16,010 nt of DNA from NCBI RefSeq assembly GCF_014359955.1, contig NZ_JACIYL010000015.1, positions 1-16,010 of the forward strand, read 5' to 3'. Source of the stretch: Thermogutta sp. (GTDB lineage Bacteria; Planctomycetota; Planctomycetia; Pirellulales; Thermoguttaceae). The notes under the pieces are model-generated. The model was given only the letters and a program-made list of their open reading frames with translations, made no database searches and was not told the origin of the DNA. A program made the translations under genes and the position numbers. Below are positions 1 to 9,220 of the stretch, one piece after another (positions within the stretch are counted from its first letter, which is position 1; each line of letters begins with the position of its first letter).

Positions 1-126
1 GAAAATGCCGATACGATGCTGGCGAACTTGAGCGTGGCGTACAACCGGGCCAGACAAACCCAGATCACGTCGGAAATCCTCGAGGTGGTCAGCGGAGCAG
101 AGGCCCTGGAAAAACAAGGGGGGTAA
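1..126 (+). CDS. atpG: ATP synthase F1 subunit gamma, C-terminal end (partial)
   Basis: The window opens inside this gene. Frame 1 reads 41 codons to a TAA at 124-126. The residues [20 protein letters not shown] followed by VVSGAEAL are the classic C-terminal helix of the F1 gamma subunit, the rotating central stalk that passes through the alpha3/beta3 hexamer and contacts the c-ring. The family normally ends in N-x-x-YNRxRQxxIT-x-E-x-x-E-I-V-x-GAxAL, so the call is firm although only the tail is visible. It sits 121 bp upstream of atpD, in the conserved order gamma-beta-epsilon. The short Gly-rich tail after the family motif (EKQGG) is unremarkable. The intergenic 127-247 holds no gene and no clear terminator, so co-transcription with atpD is likely. 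Confidence 0.93.
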   Translation, partial: ENADTMLANLSVAYNRARQTQITSEILEVVSGAEALEKQGG

Positions 127-226
127 TCCTGGCAAGGCCGTCCTGTATGGCGGTCCACGGAGGCCTGCGCAGCGGGTCATGCAACTGGCATCAAAATAAG
201 CTGAAAACTTCGCATCAGAGTTGTAA

Positions 227-1741
<1,515 letters not shown>

Positions 1742-1777
1742 TCAGAGCTGGGCTTTTCCCCTGGCGGTACGTCGTTC

Positions 1778-1782
1778 GGAGG
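1778..1782 (+). promoter_or_regulatory. Ribosome binding site of atpC
   Basis: A perfect GGAGG stands 6 nt before GTG 1789 and 15 nt before ATG 1798. The spacing favours the GTG as the real start of the epsilon subunit. Confidence 0.65.
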
Positions 1783-1788
1783 AAGTGA

Positions 1789-2196
1789 GTGTCAAGAATG
1801 GCTGGGCTCCGCTGCATTGTTGTCACGCCCGAGCGCAAAGTGCTGGAAGACACGGCCGATGCCGTGGTCGTTCCCCTTCCGGATGGAGAGCTGGGGATTT
1901 ACCCTCGCCATGCTCCACTCATCGGTCGGCTGGGCGCAGGCGAGCTGCGCGTTCGTCAGGGGGAGAAAGTCCGCCGGTTCTATGTGGAAGGTGGATTCGT
2001 GGAAGTCCTCAACGACGTGGTGTCGGTCGTCACGACGAGAACCCTTACCGTTCGGGAACTGGCCCCCGACGTAATCCACCAACAATTGGAACAGGTCATC
2101 CAGACCCGTGCCGCGGGGGATCAGGCCATCGCCGAACGGAATGCGCAGGCGGCTCGGTTGCGGGCGATGCTTCGTGTTGCGCGACACGGAGAGTGA
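1789..2196 (+). CDS. atpC: ATP synthase F1 subunit epsilon
   Basis: This is the regulatory epsilon subunit of the F1 central stalk, binding gamma and the c-ring. The 135-aa product has the expected size and layout. An N-terminal beta-sandwich (about 4-90) includes VVTPERKVLEDTADAVVVPL, DGELGIYPRHAPLIGRLGAG and FYVEGGFVEVLNDVVSVVT, which are hallmark family segments. A C-terminal two-helix hairpin (about 92-133) is rich in Ala, Gln and Arg. The start is taken as GTG 1789 because GGAGG at 1778-1782 lies 6 nt upstream. ATG 1798, giving MAGLRC, is the alternative and would be 15 nt from that site. It is the last gene of the atp operon in view, and the following 252 bp carry no clear terminator. 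Confidence 0.95.
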   Translation: MSRMAGLRCIVVTPERKVLEDTADAVVVPLPDGELGIYPRHAPLIGRLGAGELRVRQGEKVRRFYVEGGFVEVLNDVVSVVTTRTLTVRELAPDVIHQQLEQVIQTRAAGDQAIAERNAQAARLRAMLRVARHGE

Positions 2197-2448
2197 TTGC
2201 GTTTCCCACCCTGGCAGACGACCATGCTTTTCAGCCCTCACGCCGGTTGACCGGGTACCGAACGGCCCCAATCCAGCTCAAAAAACTTGCGTGGCTCGGG
2301 AAAGTGGGCCTCGCGTGGTGGGATCGGAGGGACAGCACGTGAGATGTTGGGGGTGAAAAACACGCGTCAACGGCAACGAGGGAGGGCGAAATAGGGGGCC
2401 CATAACCATGCGGACGGCCCTTTCCATTCGGGGACGACGCCTGCTTGA
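2197..2448. other. Intergenic region between atpC and the YfhO-like gene
   Basis: This 252-bp stretch has no open frame with family-like content on either strand. It contains only a weak GGGCC/GGCCC inverted repeat near 2397-2430, with no T run after it, so I do not call a terminator. It could hold the promoter of the following gene, but no good -35/-10 pair was recognised. Confidence 0.4.
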
Positions 2449-5349
2449 ATGAACTCCGCCCATCTGCAACGCGTGCGATCGCTGGGCCTGGCAGCTTCGG
2501 CTGGCGTGGGTTGGTTGGTTGTCTGGCTGGCTTTCTTTCAAAAGAGCGTCTTTTCCGATTCGCTTCCACTCTTTCGGGATGGAGCCAATCTCTACTATCC
2601 GCTTTGGCTTTTCATCCGGGAACAGGTTCGCGCGGGTGTGGGGCCCTGGTGGAACCCCTACCTGGTCCTCGGGACTCCCCTTGCGGCGGAAGGTGTTGCC
2701 GGCGCGTTTTACCCCGGCATTCTCGTGTTCCTGCTTCCTCTGCCGTACCGCTGGTGTTATCTGCTGTTTCTGCTAGCGCACATGGCTTTGGCGGGTTGGG
2801 GGGCGTTCAGACTGGGGCGGCGACTGGGCGTTTCATCCCCGGCGGCCTGCTGGGCCGCTTTTGCCTACCCGTTTTCCGGCTATCTGCTGTTCCAGATCTA
2901 CAACCCGATCTACCTGATCAGCGGAGCGTGGCTCCCTTTTGCACTGGCGGGCTTATTCGAGTTGTTGTTTGTGTGTCAGCCGTTTGTTCCTGCCCCACCT
3001 GGAAGCGGCAGTCCATGGTCCAGGTCGTTGTGGTTCGCCAACACGACCGCGCGTGAACTTCGCTGCTCCGCGCGTCCGTTGCTCGAAAGTGCCGTGTCCC
3101 TGGCGATGATGTGTGTGGGAGGCGACCCACAAACCGCTTACCACTGTGGACTCGTGGCACTTGTTACCTGGCTGGTGCGAATCGCAACCGAACTCGGAAA
3201 AATACGGGTGCGGGGCAGGGAAGCAACGCCCGCCGGATTAGCCTGCATTTTTTCCGCAGGTGTGAGGCTCGTGCTGATGTCCGTTTTGGCCTTCCTGCTG
3301 GCTGCCGTGCAGCTCGTCCCCACGGCGATGTACGCCCGTCGAAGTGACCGCGCCCTGCTGGCCGGTTGGACGCACCAGAAGGCCGAGCCTGCAACCAATC
3401 CCGATGGTCACAGCAATGTGCGGTCCGAATCCCAGGATTCCCCCTGGTGGCAAAAAGTGGCCGAGCAAGAAAAGCGGCATTATGACCGAGTTATTTACGA
3501 TTTTTCGACCCCCGTTTATCGCTGGATCGAGTATCTCTGGCCGAATTTTGGGGGCCGTCCGTTTCCGTACCATACGCGGTGGATGACGGTTGTGGTCGAG
3601 GAAGGTCGGTGGTGGGTGCCGACGCTCTATCAGGGAATCACGACGTTCCTTCTGGCCGTTCTGGCGGGGCGATGGGTGCTCAAAAACGCGGGGGCCAGCA
3701 CGCTCCGGTCGCCTGGCGCGAGTCACAGCCAACCGCTTTCCAGCGGCTGTGCCAGCCGGGCACCGGGCGCAGCTCCCGCCGTTGCGGATTCTTCTCCTGC
3801 GATCGCGAGGGTGTGGCTGACGTGGATAGGGGTGCTCTCTGCGGTCGCGGCGTTGGGATGGTATGGACCGGCGGGCGTACTCACGGAACTTGTGCGGATG
3901 TCCACCGGTTGTGACCTGGGCGAAAGAGGAACCTTGCCACCGATGGGCGGATTGTACTGGTTGTTCGTCCATTGCCTGCCGCGTTATGCCCTCTTCCGGT
4001 ATCCTTCCAAATGGCTGGTGTTTCCCGCCCTGGCCCTGGCTATTCTGGCGGCAGTGGGGCTCGATGAGATTCAGAGAGATCGCCGCCTTGCGAAAGCCCT
4101 TGTCCGCCGCGTACTCGTGACGGGAGGGCTCGTGTGCTTCGGCGGCGCGGTGCTCATAGTCGCGCTCCACCAGGGGCAGTGGTGGTCCGGCGCTGCCGGT
4201 GACGTGCTTTTTGGACCATTTCAAAGGGAGCGTGCGGCCGCCGAAACCCTGGTAACCGTCGTCTCTCTGTTGGGGGTGATGGCCGCGGTTGGGGTTGTCA
4301 TCCACTGGTTTCGGCCTGCCTTTTGGCCGATCGCACTGTTGACGATCCTTGCGGCTGATCTTCTGATTCACAACGGGTGGCTTGTCGTGGCGGTGCGTCC
4401 ACCGGAGGTCTCACGCGTGCCGATATCCTCGGAGGTTCCGCGACGCTTCTGGCAGCCGTGGTGCTGGTATCCGTCTGAATGGGGTGCCCACGCGTCGCCG
4501 AATCGGATTCAGGAAATTTGCGATTGGGAATATACGACGGGCGCGTTTCGCTGGGGAATGCTGCGCGGTGAGGCCCCGCTCGAAAATTACGGAACTTTTC
4601 TCCCCGCCGAACAGGCCGTTCTCCTCTCGCTTCTTCGTGCGTGGCGACTTCAATCGGGACGAATGACCCCGCCGCCATCGTGGCTTGCCGAACTGGGGGC
4701 CAGCCTGGAGCCACGGACTTCTGCCCAGGGCGACGGAGAGTTGACCTCGGACGACCCCGTTTCTCCCGCGGAAAAGGCCCGCTGGGTGGAAATCACGCAC
4801 AACTGGACGACGCTTCCGACCACGTACATGGGCCTTGGCGAGACGTGGGAGCGGATCGCCATTATTCAATTTCCCGGCGGACAGCCGAGGGAACCGAACG
4901 GCGCCCACGTGGTGGAATTACAGGATACGCACGCCACAGGGATTTCTGGGGATCCATCGACGGTTGGTGAGCCTTCTCGAGAAACGGCGGAATTCGCCAG
5001 CATCCTTCGTTATCAACCGGGAAAAATCGAGGTGCGCGTGCGGCTTGTTCATCCAGGGCTTGTCATTGTGCGCGAGGGTGCCGACCCGGGCTGGCGCGTG
5101 GCGGTCAGATCTGGGGAGGGAAGGGATGCATTCTCCTGCCGCCCACTCCGAGTGGATGGCCTGTTCATGGGGCTGTTTTTGTCACCGGGGGATTGGCTCC
5201 TTGCCTGGACGTACCATCCCCCGGGACTCGCTTTCGGGGCGGCCCTCTCCGTGTGTGGGTGGAGCCTGGTGTGTGGAATGGCCTTGTTCGGTCCAATTGC
5301 CCGTCTTGTGTCGCGCCAAACCAGAAATAAGCATAGCGCCCGCGATTGA
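2449..5349 (+). CDS. YfhO-like polytopic membrane protein (putative GT-C type)
   Basis: This 966-aa integral membrane protein has the layout of the bacterial YfhO family. Members are multi-spanning proteins with a GT-C-like fold, thought to act in glycosylation or cell-surface polymers; the exact substrate here is unknown. The first membrane segment (about 12-31) is followed by a periplasmic loop with FRDGANLYYPLW (42-53) and WWNPYLVLGTPL (67-78), the typical D-x(n)-WNPY-x-x-x-G-x-P motif. Further hallmarks are GGDPQTAYH (224-232), LFRYPSKWLVFPALALAILA (515-534) and a C-terminal soluble domain with PGWR at 880-883, ending in one or two more membrane segments. A charged hydrophilic loop spans about 295-375. 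The start is fixed because TGA (2446-2448) is the codon directly upstream in frame, yet no Shine-Dalgarno is visible. Codon use resembles its neighbours. Confidence 0.8.
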   Translation: MNSAHLQRVRSLGLAASAGVGWLVVWLAFFQKSVFSDSLPLFRDGANLYYPLWLFIREQVRAGVGPWWNPYLVLGTPLAAEGVAGAFYPGILVFLLPLPYRWCYLLFLLAHMALAGWGAFRLGRRLGVSSPAACWAAFAYPFSGYLLFQIYNPIYLISGAWLPFALAGLFELLFVCQPFVPAPPGSGSPWSRSLWFANTTARELRCSARPLLESAVSLAMMCVGGDPQTAYHCGLVALVTWLVRIATELGKIRVRGREATPAGLACIFSAGVRLVLMSVLAFLLAAVQLVPTAMYARRSDRALLAGWTHQKAEPATNPDGHSNVRSESQDSPWWQKVAEQEKRHYDRVIYDFSTPVYRWIEYLWPNFGGRPFPYHTRWMTVVVEEGRWWVPTLYQGITTFLLAVLAGRWVLKNAGASTLRSPGASHSQPLSSGCASRAPGAAPAVADSSPAIARVWLTWIGVLSAVAALGWYGPAGVLTELVRMSTGCDLGERGTLPPMGGLYWLFVHCLPRYALFRYPSKWLVFPALALAILAAVGLDEIQRDRRLAKALVRRVLVTGGLVCFGGAVLIVALHQGQWWSGAAGDVLFGPFQRERAAAETLVTVVSLLGVMAAVGVVIHWFRPAFWPIALLTILAADLLIHNGWLVVAVRPPEVSRVPISSEVPRRFWQPWCWYPSEWGAHASPNRIQEICDWEYTTGAFRWGMLRGEAPLENYGTFLPAEQAVLLSLLRAWRLQSGRMTPPPSWLAELGASLEPRTSAQGDGELTSDDPVSPAEKARWVEITHNWTTLPTTYMGLGETWERIAIIQFPGGQPREPNGAHVVELQDTHATGISGDPSTVGEPSRETAEFASILRYQPGKIEVRVRLVHPGLVIVREGADPGWRVAVRSGEGRDAFSCRPLRVDGLFMGLFLSPGDWLLAWTYHPPGLAFGAALSVCGWSLVCGMALFGPIARLVSRQTRNKHSARD

Positions 5350-5395
5350 GTCACCGGGAACGCGGAAAAGAGCGGGAGAGTGAAGGGCGAGCTAT

Positions 5396-6382
5396 TCAAG
5401 GGGCGTCCTGGGTGGCTTTGCCGTTGGCCAGGCTGTTCTCCGGCCGAAGTTCCTCACACTTTTCGCGGATGCGAAGGTTGGGACGCTCGAGCAGCACCGT
5501 CGAATGCGGGGGAACGGAGCGGGTCAACCACACGCTGGAACCAATCACTGAGTCGTGCCCGACAACAGTTCGCCCGCCGAGAACAGTCGCATTCGCATAA
5601 ATGACGACGCGATCCTCGATTGTGGGGTGACGTTTGGTTCCGCGGACCAGTCGACCTTCCGAGTCCGTGGGAAAGCTCAGCGCTCCCAATGTGACGCCCT
5701 GATACAGTTTGACGTGATGGCCGATCTCGCACGTCTCCCCAATGACCACGCCCGTGCCATGGTCAATGAAGAAATACGTGCCGATTTTCGCTCCGGGATG
5801 AATATCGATGCCCGTGCGGCTGTGGGCCCATTCTGTCATCATGCGTGGAATGAGGGGAACCTCAAGCTCATGGAGAAGGTGCGCCAGACGATACACGGTG
5901 ACCGCTTCAAACCCGGGATAGCAGAGGATGACTTCATCCAGGGACTTGCAGGCGGGATCACCCTCGTAGGCCGCCTGAACATCCAGTGCCAGGATCTTCC
6001 GTAATTCGGGCAGTTGTTCAAGGAACGCCAGCGTCTTGGCCTGTCCTAGGGCTTCAAAGTCCGCCAGTCTCACCGGATCACACTCAGCCGTGTGATTGGC
6101 CTCGTGACGCAAAGCCCGCGCGATTTGCTGCGTCAAAAGGTCGTGCAATTTGTCCACCAGGTCCCCCACGTAGTAGACCACATTTCCCATGTGCAGGCCG
6201 TCGCGTCGGCGGTAACCGGGGAACAGGATCTCCTTCATCCACTCTGTGGCTTGAATGACGGCCTCGTAATTGGGCAGTGGACAATGGCCGAGATGGCTCG
6301 TGCTGCCGTGAGTACGGTACGTTTCCACCAGTCGGTTGGTGATTTCGGGCAACTTTTCCTTCAGGCGGAAATCGGAAGCCAT
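5396..6382 (-). CDS. cysE: Serine O-acetyltransferase (EpsC/CysE type)
   Basis: This enzyme transfers acetyl from acetyl-CoA to L-serine, giving O-acetylserine, the first step of cysteine synthesis. The 328-aa product resembles the longer EpsC-like branch rather than the roughly 270-aa enteric CysE. A helical N-terminal domain (about 1-185) precedes a left-handed beta-helix of hexapeptide repeats (about 190-290). The catalytic pair is visible: Asp193 in [11 protein letters not shown] and His208 in [21 protein letters not shown] and [21 protein letters not shown] complete the active-site and CoA-binding coils. The start at 6382 has GGAG on the minus strand (CTCC at 6391-6394) with 8-nt spacing. 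It is transcribed alone, against its neighbours. EPS-locus members of this family exist, but no polysaccharide genes flank it, so a cysteine role is the simplest reading. Confidence 0.92.
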   Translation of the reverse strand: MASDFRLKEKLPEITNRLVETYRTHGSTSHLGHCPLPNYEAVIQATEWMKEILFPGYRRRDGLHMGNVVYYVGDLVDKLHDLLTQQIARALRHEANHTAECDPVRLADFEALGQAKTLAFLEQLPELRKILALDVQAAYEGDPACKSLDEVILCYPGFEAVTVYRLAHLLHELEVPLIPRMMTEWAHSRTGIDIHPGAKIGTYFFIDHGTGVVIGETCEIGHHVKLYQGVTLGALSFPTDSEGRLVRGTKRHPTIEDRVVIYANATVLGGRTVVGHDSVIGSSVWLTRSVPPHSTVLLERPNLRIREKCEELRPENSLANGKATQDAP

Positions 6383-6933
6383 GGCCTTGTCTCCGGTGAT
6401 TGAATCGAACTGATGGGCTGCTGGGCGACTTTTGGAACGAACCTGGCAGAGCGTGTTATCAATTTGTCGGCGCCAAACAGAAATGAATCAGCCTATGCAA
6501 AAAACCTCGCTACCGGGGGGTGACCTGCGGGTCGAAGACCAAAGTAACTTTTTCAGTAAAGATTGTGCCGCTTCTGTCCGGTTTACGCCGGACAGCGACA
6601 CCGTTTCAGACATGAGCCCGCCAGGAGTCGGAGGATCACAGCGAGACCTTCCTCCCTTGAAGACCGAGAGTTTGTCTCCTGAATTATGGTAGCACGGCCT
6701 GTCACAAAAACAAGGCTCGCCCGGTCGCTGGAAAGTATTTCCCGTTTGTTTTGATTTTCGGTCGAACGGGACAATTTGAACCGGCGGATGTTATCCTACC
6801 GTTATACTTTTGTTACGTCGCTCACTTTGACATGGCTCGATCCACGGGGAGCGTGGTCATCCGCGGCGAGTGTTTCTAAACTGGGACAATGCGGCAGGAC
6901 CGCGGGTTCAGTTGCTTCGGAAATACGTCTTTC
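6383..6933. other. Divergent intergenic region with inverted repeats
   Basis: This 551-bp region separates the minus-strand serine acetyltransferase gene from the plus-strand ABC ATPase gene. No frame in it resembles a protein. It is AT-richer than the coding DNA around 6690-6830. It contains an 8-bp perfect hairpin (6574-6595) and a nested pair of longer-range inverted repeats (6622-6681), listed separately. It must hold the promoters of both genes. A TTGACA hexamer occurs at about 6826-6831, but no good -10 follows at the right distance. I recognised no riboswitch class. Confidence 0.5.
6574..6595. repeat. Perfect 8-bp inverted repeat (hairpin)
   Basis: CTGTCCGG (6574-6581) and CCGGACAG (6588-6595) are exact reverse complements around a 6-nt loop, TTTACG. 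No T run follows on either strand, so a simple intrinsic terminator is unlikely. It lies in the divergent gap, about 190 bp upstream of the serine acetyltransferase start. Confidence 0.6.
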
Positions 6934-7896
6934 ATGATCAAACTTGAAGCCTTTACCAAAAAATACGGCAGCTTTTGCGCGGTTGACCGCTTGAGTTTCC
7001 AGGTGTCTCCCGGCGAAATCTTCGGTTTCGTTGGCCGCAATGGCGCTGGAAAAACAACGACGATCCGCTTCCTGGCGACACTGATTCGGGCGACGGCTGG
7101 CGACGGCGTGATCGCCGGCTACAGTGTCACGCACCAGCCGCGCGAGGTTCGCCGTCACCTGGGTTATGTCCCGGATACTTTTGCCGAATTCCCCGGTTTT
7201 CGGGTAAAGGGCTTTCTCGATTTTTTTGCCCGTGCTTACGGGGTGCCCCGACAAATCAGGCGACGGCGCGTGGATGACCTCCTGGATCGCCTCGGCCTGG
7301 CCGCTTACGCCAGAACTGACGTCCGCAGACTTTCCCGGGGATGGAAGCAGCGGCTCTACCTGGCGCGGGCACTGGTCCACGATCCCCCTGTTCTCATTCT
7401 CGATGAACCGACGGCGGGACTCGATCCAGTTGCCCGAATGGAGTTCAAGTCCCTTCTCAAAGAATGGGCTGCCGAGGGCAAGACCATCCTTCTTTCCAGC
7501 CATATCCTGGCCGAGCTGGCTGATATGGCGACACACGTGGGCATTATCGAACGGGGACGCATGGTGGTTTCTGGGACGCTGCGAGAAGTACTGGCAAAAA
7601 CGGATCGCCGTCCCCGCGTCCGTGTGCACTACCTGGGTACGCCCGATCGGCTGGAGAACATCCTCAGGAACCTGCCCCAGGTTCGGTGGCGGAGCGTGAA
7701 AAATGGACAGGTGATTCTGGAACTTGCTGATACGTCCCGGCAGGAGGAAGCGGTTCTCGCGCAGGTGCTGCGAAGTCTCGTCCTCGGAGGGATTGACGTT
7801 GTGGAGTATCAGCCGCTTCTGCCCACCCTGGAGGAACTTTTTGTTGAGGCGACGGCCGGCAACGCACCGGTAGACAGTCAGCAGCGCATGCCATGA
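6934..7896 (+). CDS. ABC-2 type transporter ATP-binding protein
   Basis: This is a cytoplasmic ATPase of the ABC-2/drug-exporter (CcmA/NatA-like) type, which powers a membrane permease. The 320-aa product carries all the nucleotide-binding motifs. Walker A is GRNGAGKT (34-41), with Arg where Pro is common. The degenerate signature is LSRGWKQR (133-140), Walker B is LILDEPTAGLDP (154-165), and the switch His is H190 in SSHIL. The tail after about 215 is the usual variable C-terminal domain. I start it at ATG 6934, giving MIKLEAFTKKYG, because the family begins there. ATG 6889 would add 15 residues of no family character. The oddity is that no permease gene follows: the next gene is on the opposite strand. 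A 10-codon ORF overlapping the stop as ATGA may be what is left of it. Confidence 0.92.
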   Translation: MIKLEAFTKKYGSFCAVDRLSFQVSPGEIFGFVGRNGAGKTTTIRFLATLIRATAGDGVIAGYSVTHQPREVRRHLGYVPDTFAEFPGFRVKGFLDFFARAYGVPRQIRRRRVDDLLDRLGLAAYARTDVRRLSRGWKQRLYLARALVHDPPVLILDEPTAGLDPVARMEFKSLLKEWAAEGKTILLSSHILAELADMATHVGIIERGRMVVSGTLREVLAKTDRRPRVRVHYLGTPDRLENILRNLPQVRWRSVKNGQVILELADTSRQEEAVLAQVLRSLVLGGIDVVEYQPLLPTLEELFVEATAGNAPVDSQQRMP

Positions 7897-7925
7897 ATCC
7901 TGTCGCTCTGGCCGTTTTCCGCTGA
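7893..7925 (+). pseudogene. Possible remnant of an ABC permease start (10 codons)
   Basis: ATG 7893 overlaps the ATPase stop TGA (7894-7896) in an ATGA arrangement, the normal coupling for ATPase-permease pairs. It reads MNPVALAVFR and then stops at TGA 7923-7925. The text resembles the opening of an ABC-2 permease, but only ten residues exist. I see no membrane-protein coding in the remaining 50 bp before the convergent diguanylate cyclase gene. It may be a true remnant or a chance short frame. Confidence 0.3.
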
Positions 7926-7975
7926 GGAGGCCGTGATGTCCGCTCATCGGCCCCAGGTGCTTCCGCGTTTCAGGC

Positions 7976-8956
7976 TCAGGGAAATCGGCAAACAGTGTTG
8001 CCGCCGAAGGATTTGGCGCGGCACAGGGCCTGATCGGCGTGCTGAATCATTTCTTCTGCTATTTTCGCGAGGGATTTGCCGGATGTTGCCGGTGTGCCTG
8101 GCGAGACGATGCTGATTCCGGCGCTGGCGGTGATGAGCTTCTCGCCGAGATCGGTCACCTTTGTGGCGAGGTGCTCACGCACACGGTTGACGATCGGCTC
8201 GGCTGGTACCTTGGGGTCGATGGCGCAGAGCAGCGCGATTTCATCTCCACCCCAGCGGAAAAGATAATCGCTCCGCCGACATGCTTGCCGGGCGGCCAGT
8301 CCGACGCTCCGTAAAAGCTCGTCACCTCGCCGATGGCCCAGTGTGTCATTGACCGATTTGAAGTTGTCCAGGTCAAACAGGGCGAACACCATTTGCTGAT
8401 GTGTCCTTTTGGCCCGCTGCCAGACAGCACGAAACACCCGGGGCCAGGCCCGGCGGTTGAGAAGACCTGTCAGAGGGTCCCGAAAGGCAGCGCGTTTCAG
8501 CCGTCGGACCAGGAGTCGGCGACGTCGGAGGACGTATTGCAAACGGGCGACCTTCGCGAGCAGTCGCAGAGCCTCTGCCACGGCCGCGGGGGGAGCGTCT
8601 TCCGGAAGAACTGCATCCCCCGGCAAGTGACGGTTCAAAGAGACGATGTACACACGAGCCGGTCTTTGCCGATCGCTGGGGCCGGGATGAAGCCGTTGGG
8701 CAAGATCTTCCGCAGATACCGCCCGATCCGTCAGGAGAATGACGCCGCTCCGGGGAGGGGAGAGCAATTTCCCAGGCCGTGAAACGCCAGGACTGACGCC
8801 CTGATCGGAAGACCCCGGCGTTTCCGATTCATCTGCCGAAATCACCAGCACGTCGCCCAACTCACCGGGAATGAGACGCTCCACCGCCTCGCGTATTCTC
8901 GTCCACCGTGTCGGTTCCAGAAGTACCACCAGTGAGGGGCGAAACAAACGGGCCAT
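7976..8956 (-). CDS. Diguanylate cyclase (GGDEF domain) with N-terminal receiver-like region
   Basis: This enzyme is predicted to make cyclic di-GMP from two GTP. The 326-aa product has no membrane segment, so it should be cytosolic. The C-terminal GGDEF domain (about 155-326) begins with DPLTGLLNRRA (160-170). FDLDNFKSVND (194-204) provides the metal-binding Asp, and WGGDEI (235-240) is the active site, with Ile in place of the final Phe, a tolerated change. RRSD at 227-230 lies exactly five residues before GGDE, so the product-inhibition I-site RxxD is intact. The N-terminal 130 residues look like a degenerate receiver-type alpha/beta domain (VVLLEPTRW, VLVISADE, VILLTD, VYIVSLN). A basic helical linker lies at about 140-158. 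A clear phospho-acceptor Asp is not evident. The gene is convergent with the ABC ATPase gene. Confidence 0.93.
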   Translation of the reverse strand: MARLFRPSLVVLLEPTRWTRIREAVERLIPGELGDVLVISADESETPGSSDQGVSPGVSRPGKLLSPPRSGVILLTDRAVSAEDLAQRLHPGPSDRQRPARVYIVSLNRHLPGDAVLPEDAPPAAVAEALRLLAKVARLQYVLRRRRLLVRRLKRAAFRDPLTGLLNRRAWPRVFRAVWQRAKRTHQQMVFALFDLDNFKSVNDTLGHRRGDELLRSVGLAARQACRRSDYLFRWGGDEIALLCAIDPKVPAEPIVNRVREHLATKVTDLGEKLITASAGISIVSPGTPATSGKSLAKIAEEMIQHADQALCRAKSFGGNTVCRFP

Positions 8957-9220
8957 GGACGGAATCAGCGCGAACCTGGTCCATTAAAATGGGGAGTCTT
9001 TATCGGTGGCGGGCTGGGCATCCTTGCGGGGTGAAAGTCCGTGCCTTAGAATCGGCCAGATGATGCGCGGCCACACAACCGAAAATCCAACGCGCGTTTT
9101 ATTGTGGCGATTGGACGTCGGTCTGAAAAGATCATGAGCCGGGAGATTGATGAAACAGAGATATGCGGGGGAAGGCGGTCATTGGGCGTAGGTGATTCGC
9201 TCAGAGAGAGTGCTCGTCAG
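8957..9220. other. Intergenic region upstream of pyrB
   Basis: This is a 264-bp divergent gap between the diguanylate cyclase gene and pyrB if pyrB starts at ATG 9221. The pyrB frame is open back to GTG 9104, so 9104-9220 could instead code an N-terminal extension. CCATT/AATGG near 8980-8991 forms a small palindrome close to the likely promoter side of the minus-strand gene. No known pyrimidine attenuator or riboswitch was recognised. Confidence 0.35.

Noticed and set aside
3238..4371. A 377-codon open frame on the minus strand inside the YfhO-like gene
   Set aside because: It is Arg/Pro/His-rich and lies wholly antisense to a recognisable membrane protein with family motifs. This is the usual shadow frame in GC-rich DNA.
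6432..6692. An 86-codon frame in the cysE-ABC gap
   Set aside because: No Shine-Dalgarno, no recognisable motif, and it runs through the inverted repeats. Noncoding is more likely.
9026..9050. GGGGTGAAAGTCCGTGCC, similar to fragments seen in group II introns and cobalamin riboswitches
   Set aside because: None of the other required boxes (B12 box, domain V hairpin, reverse transcriptase) occur nearby.
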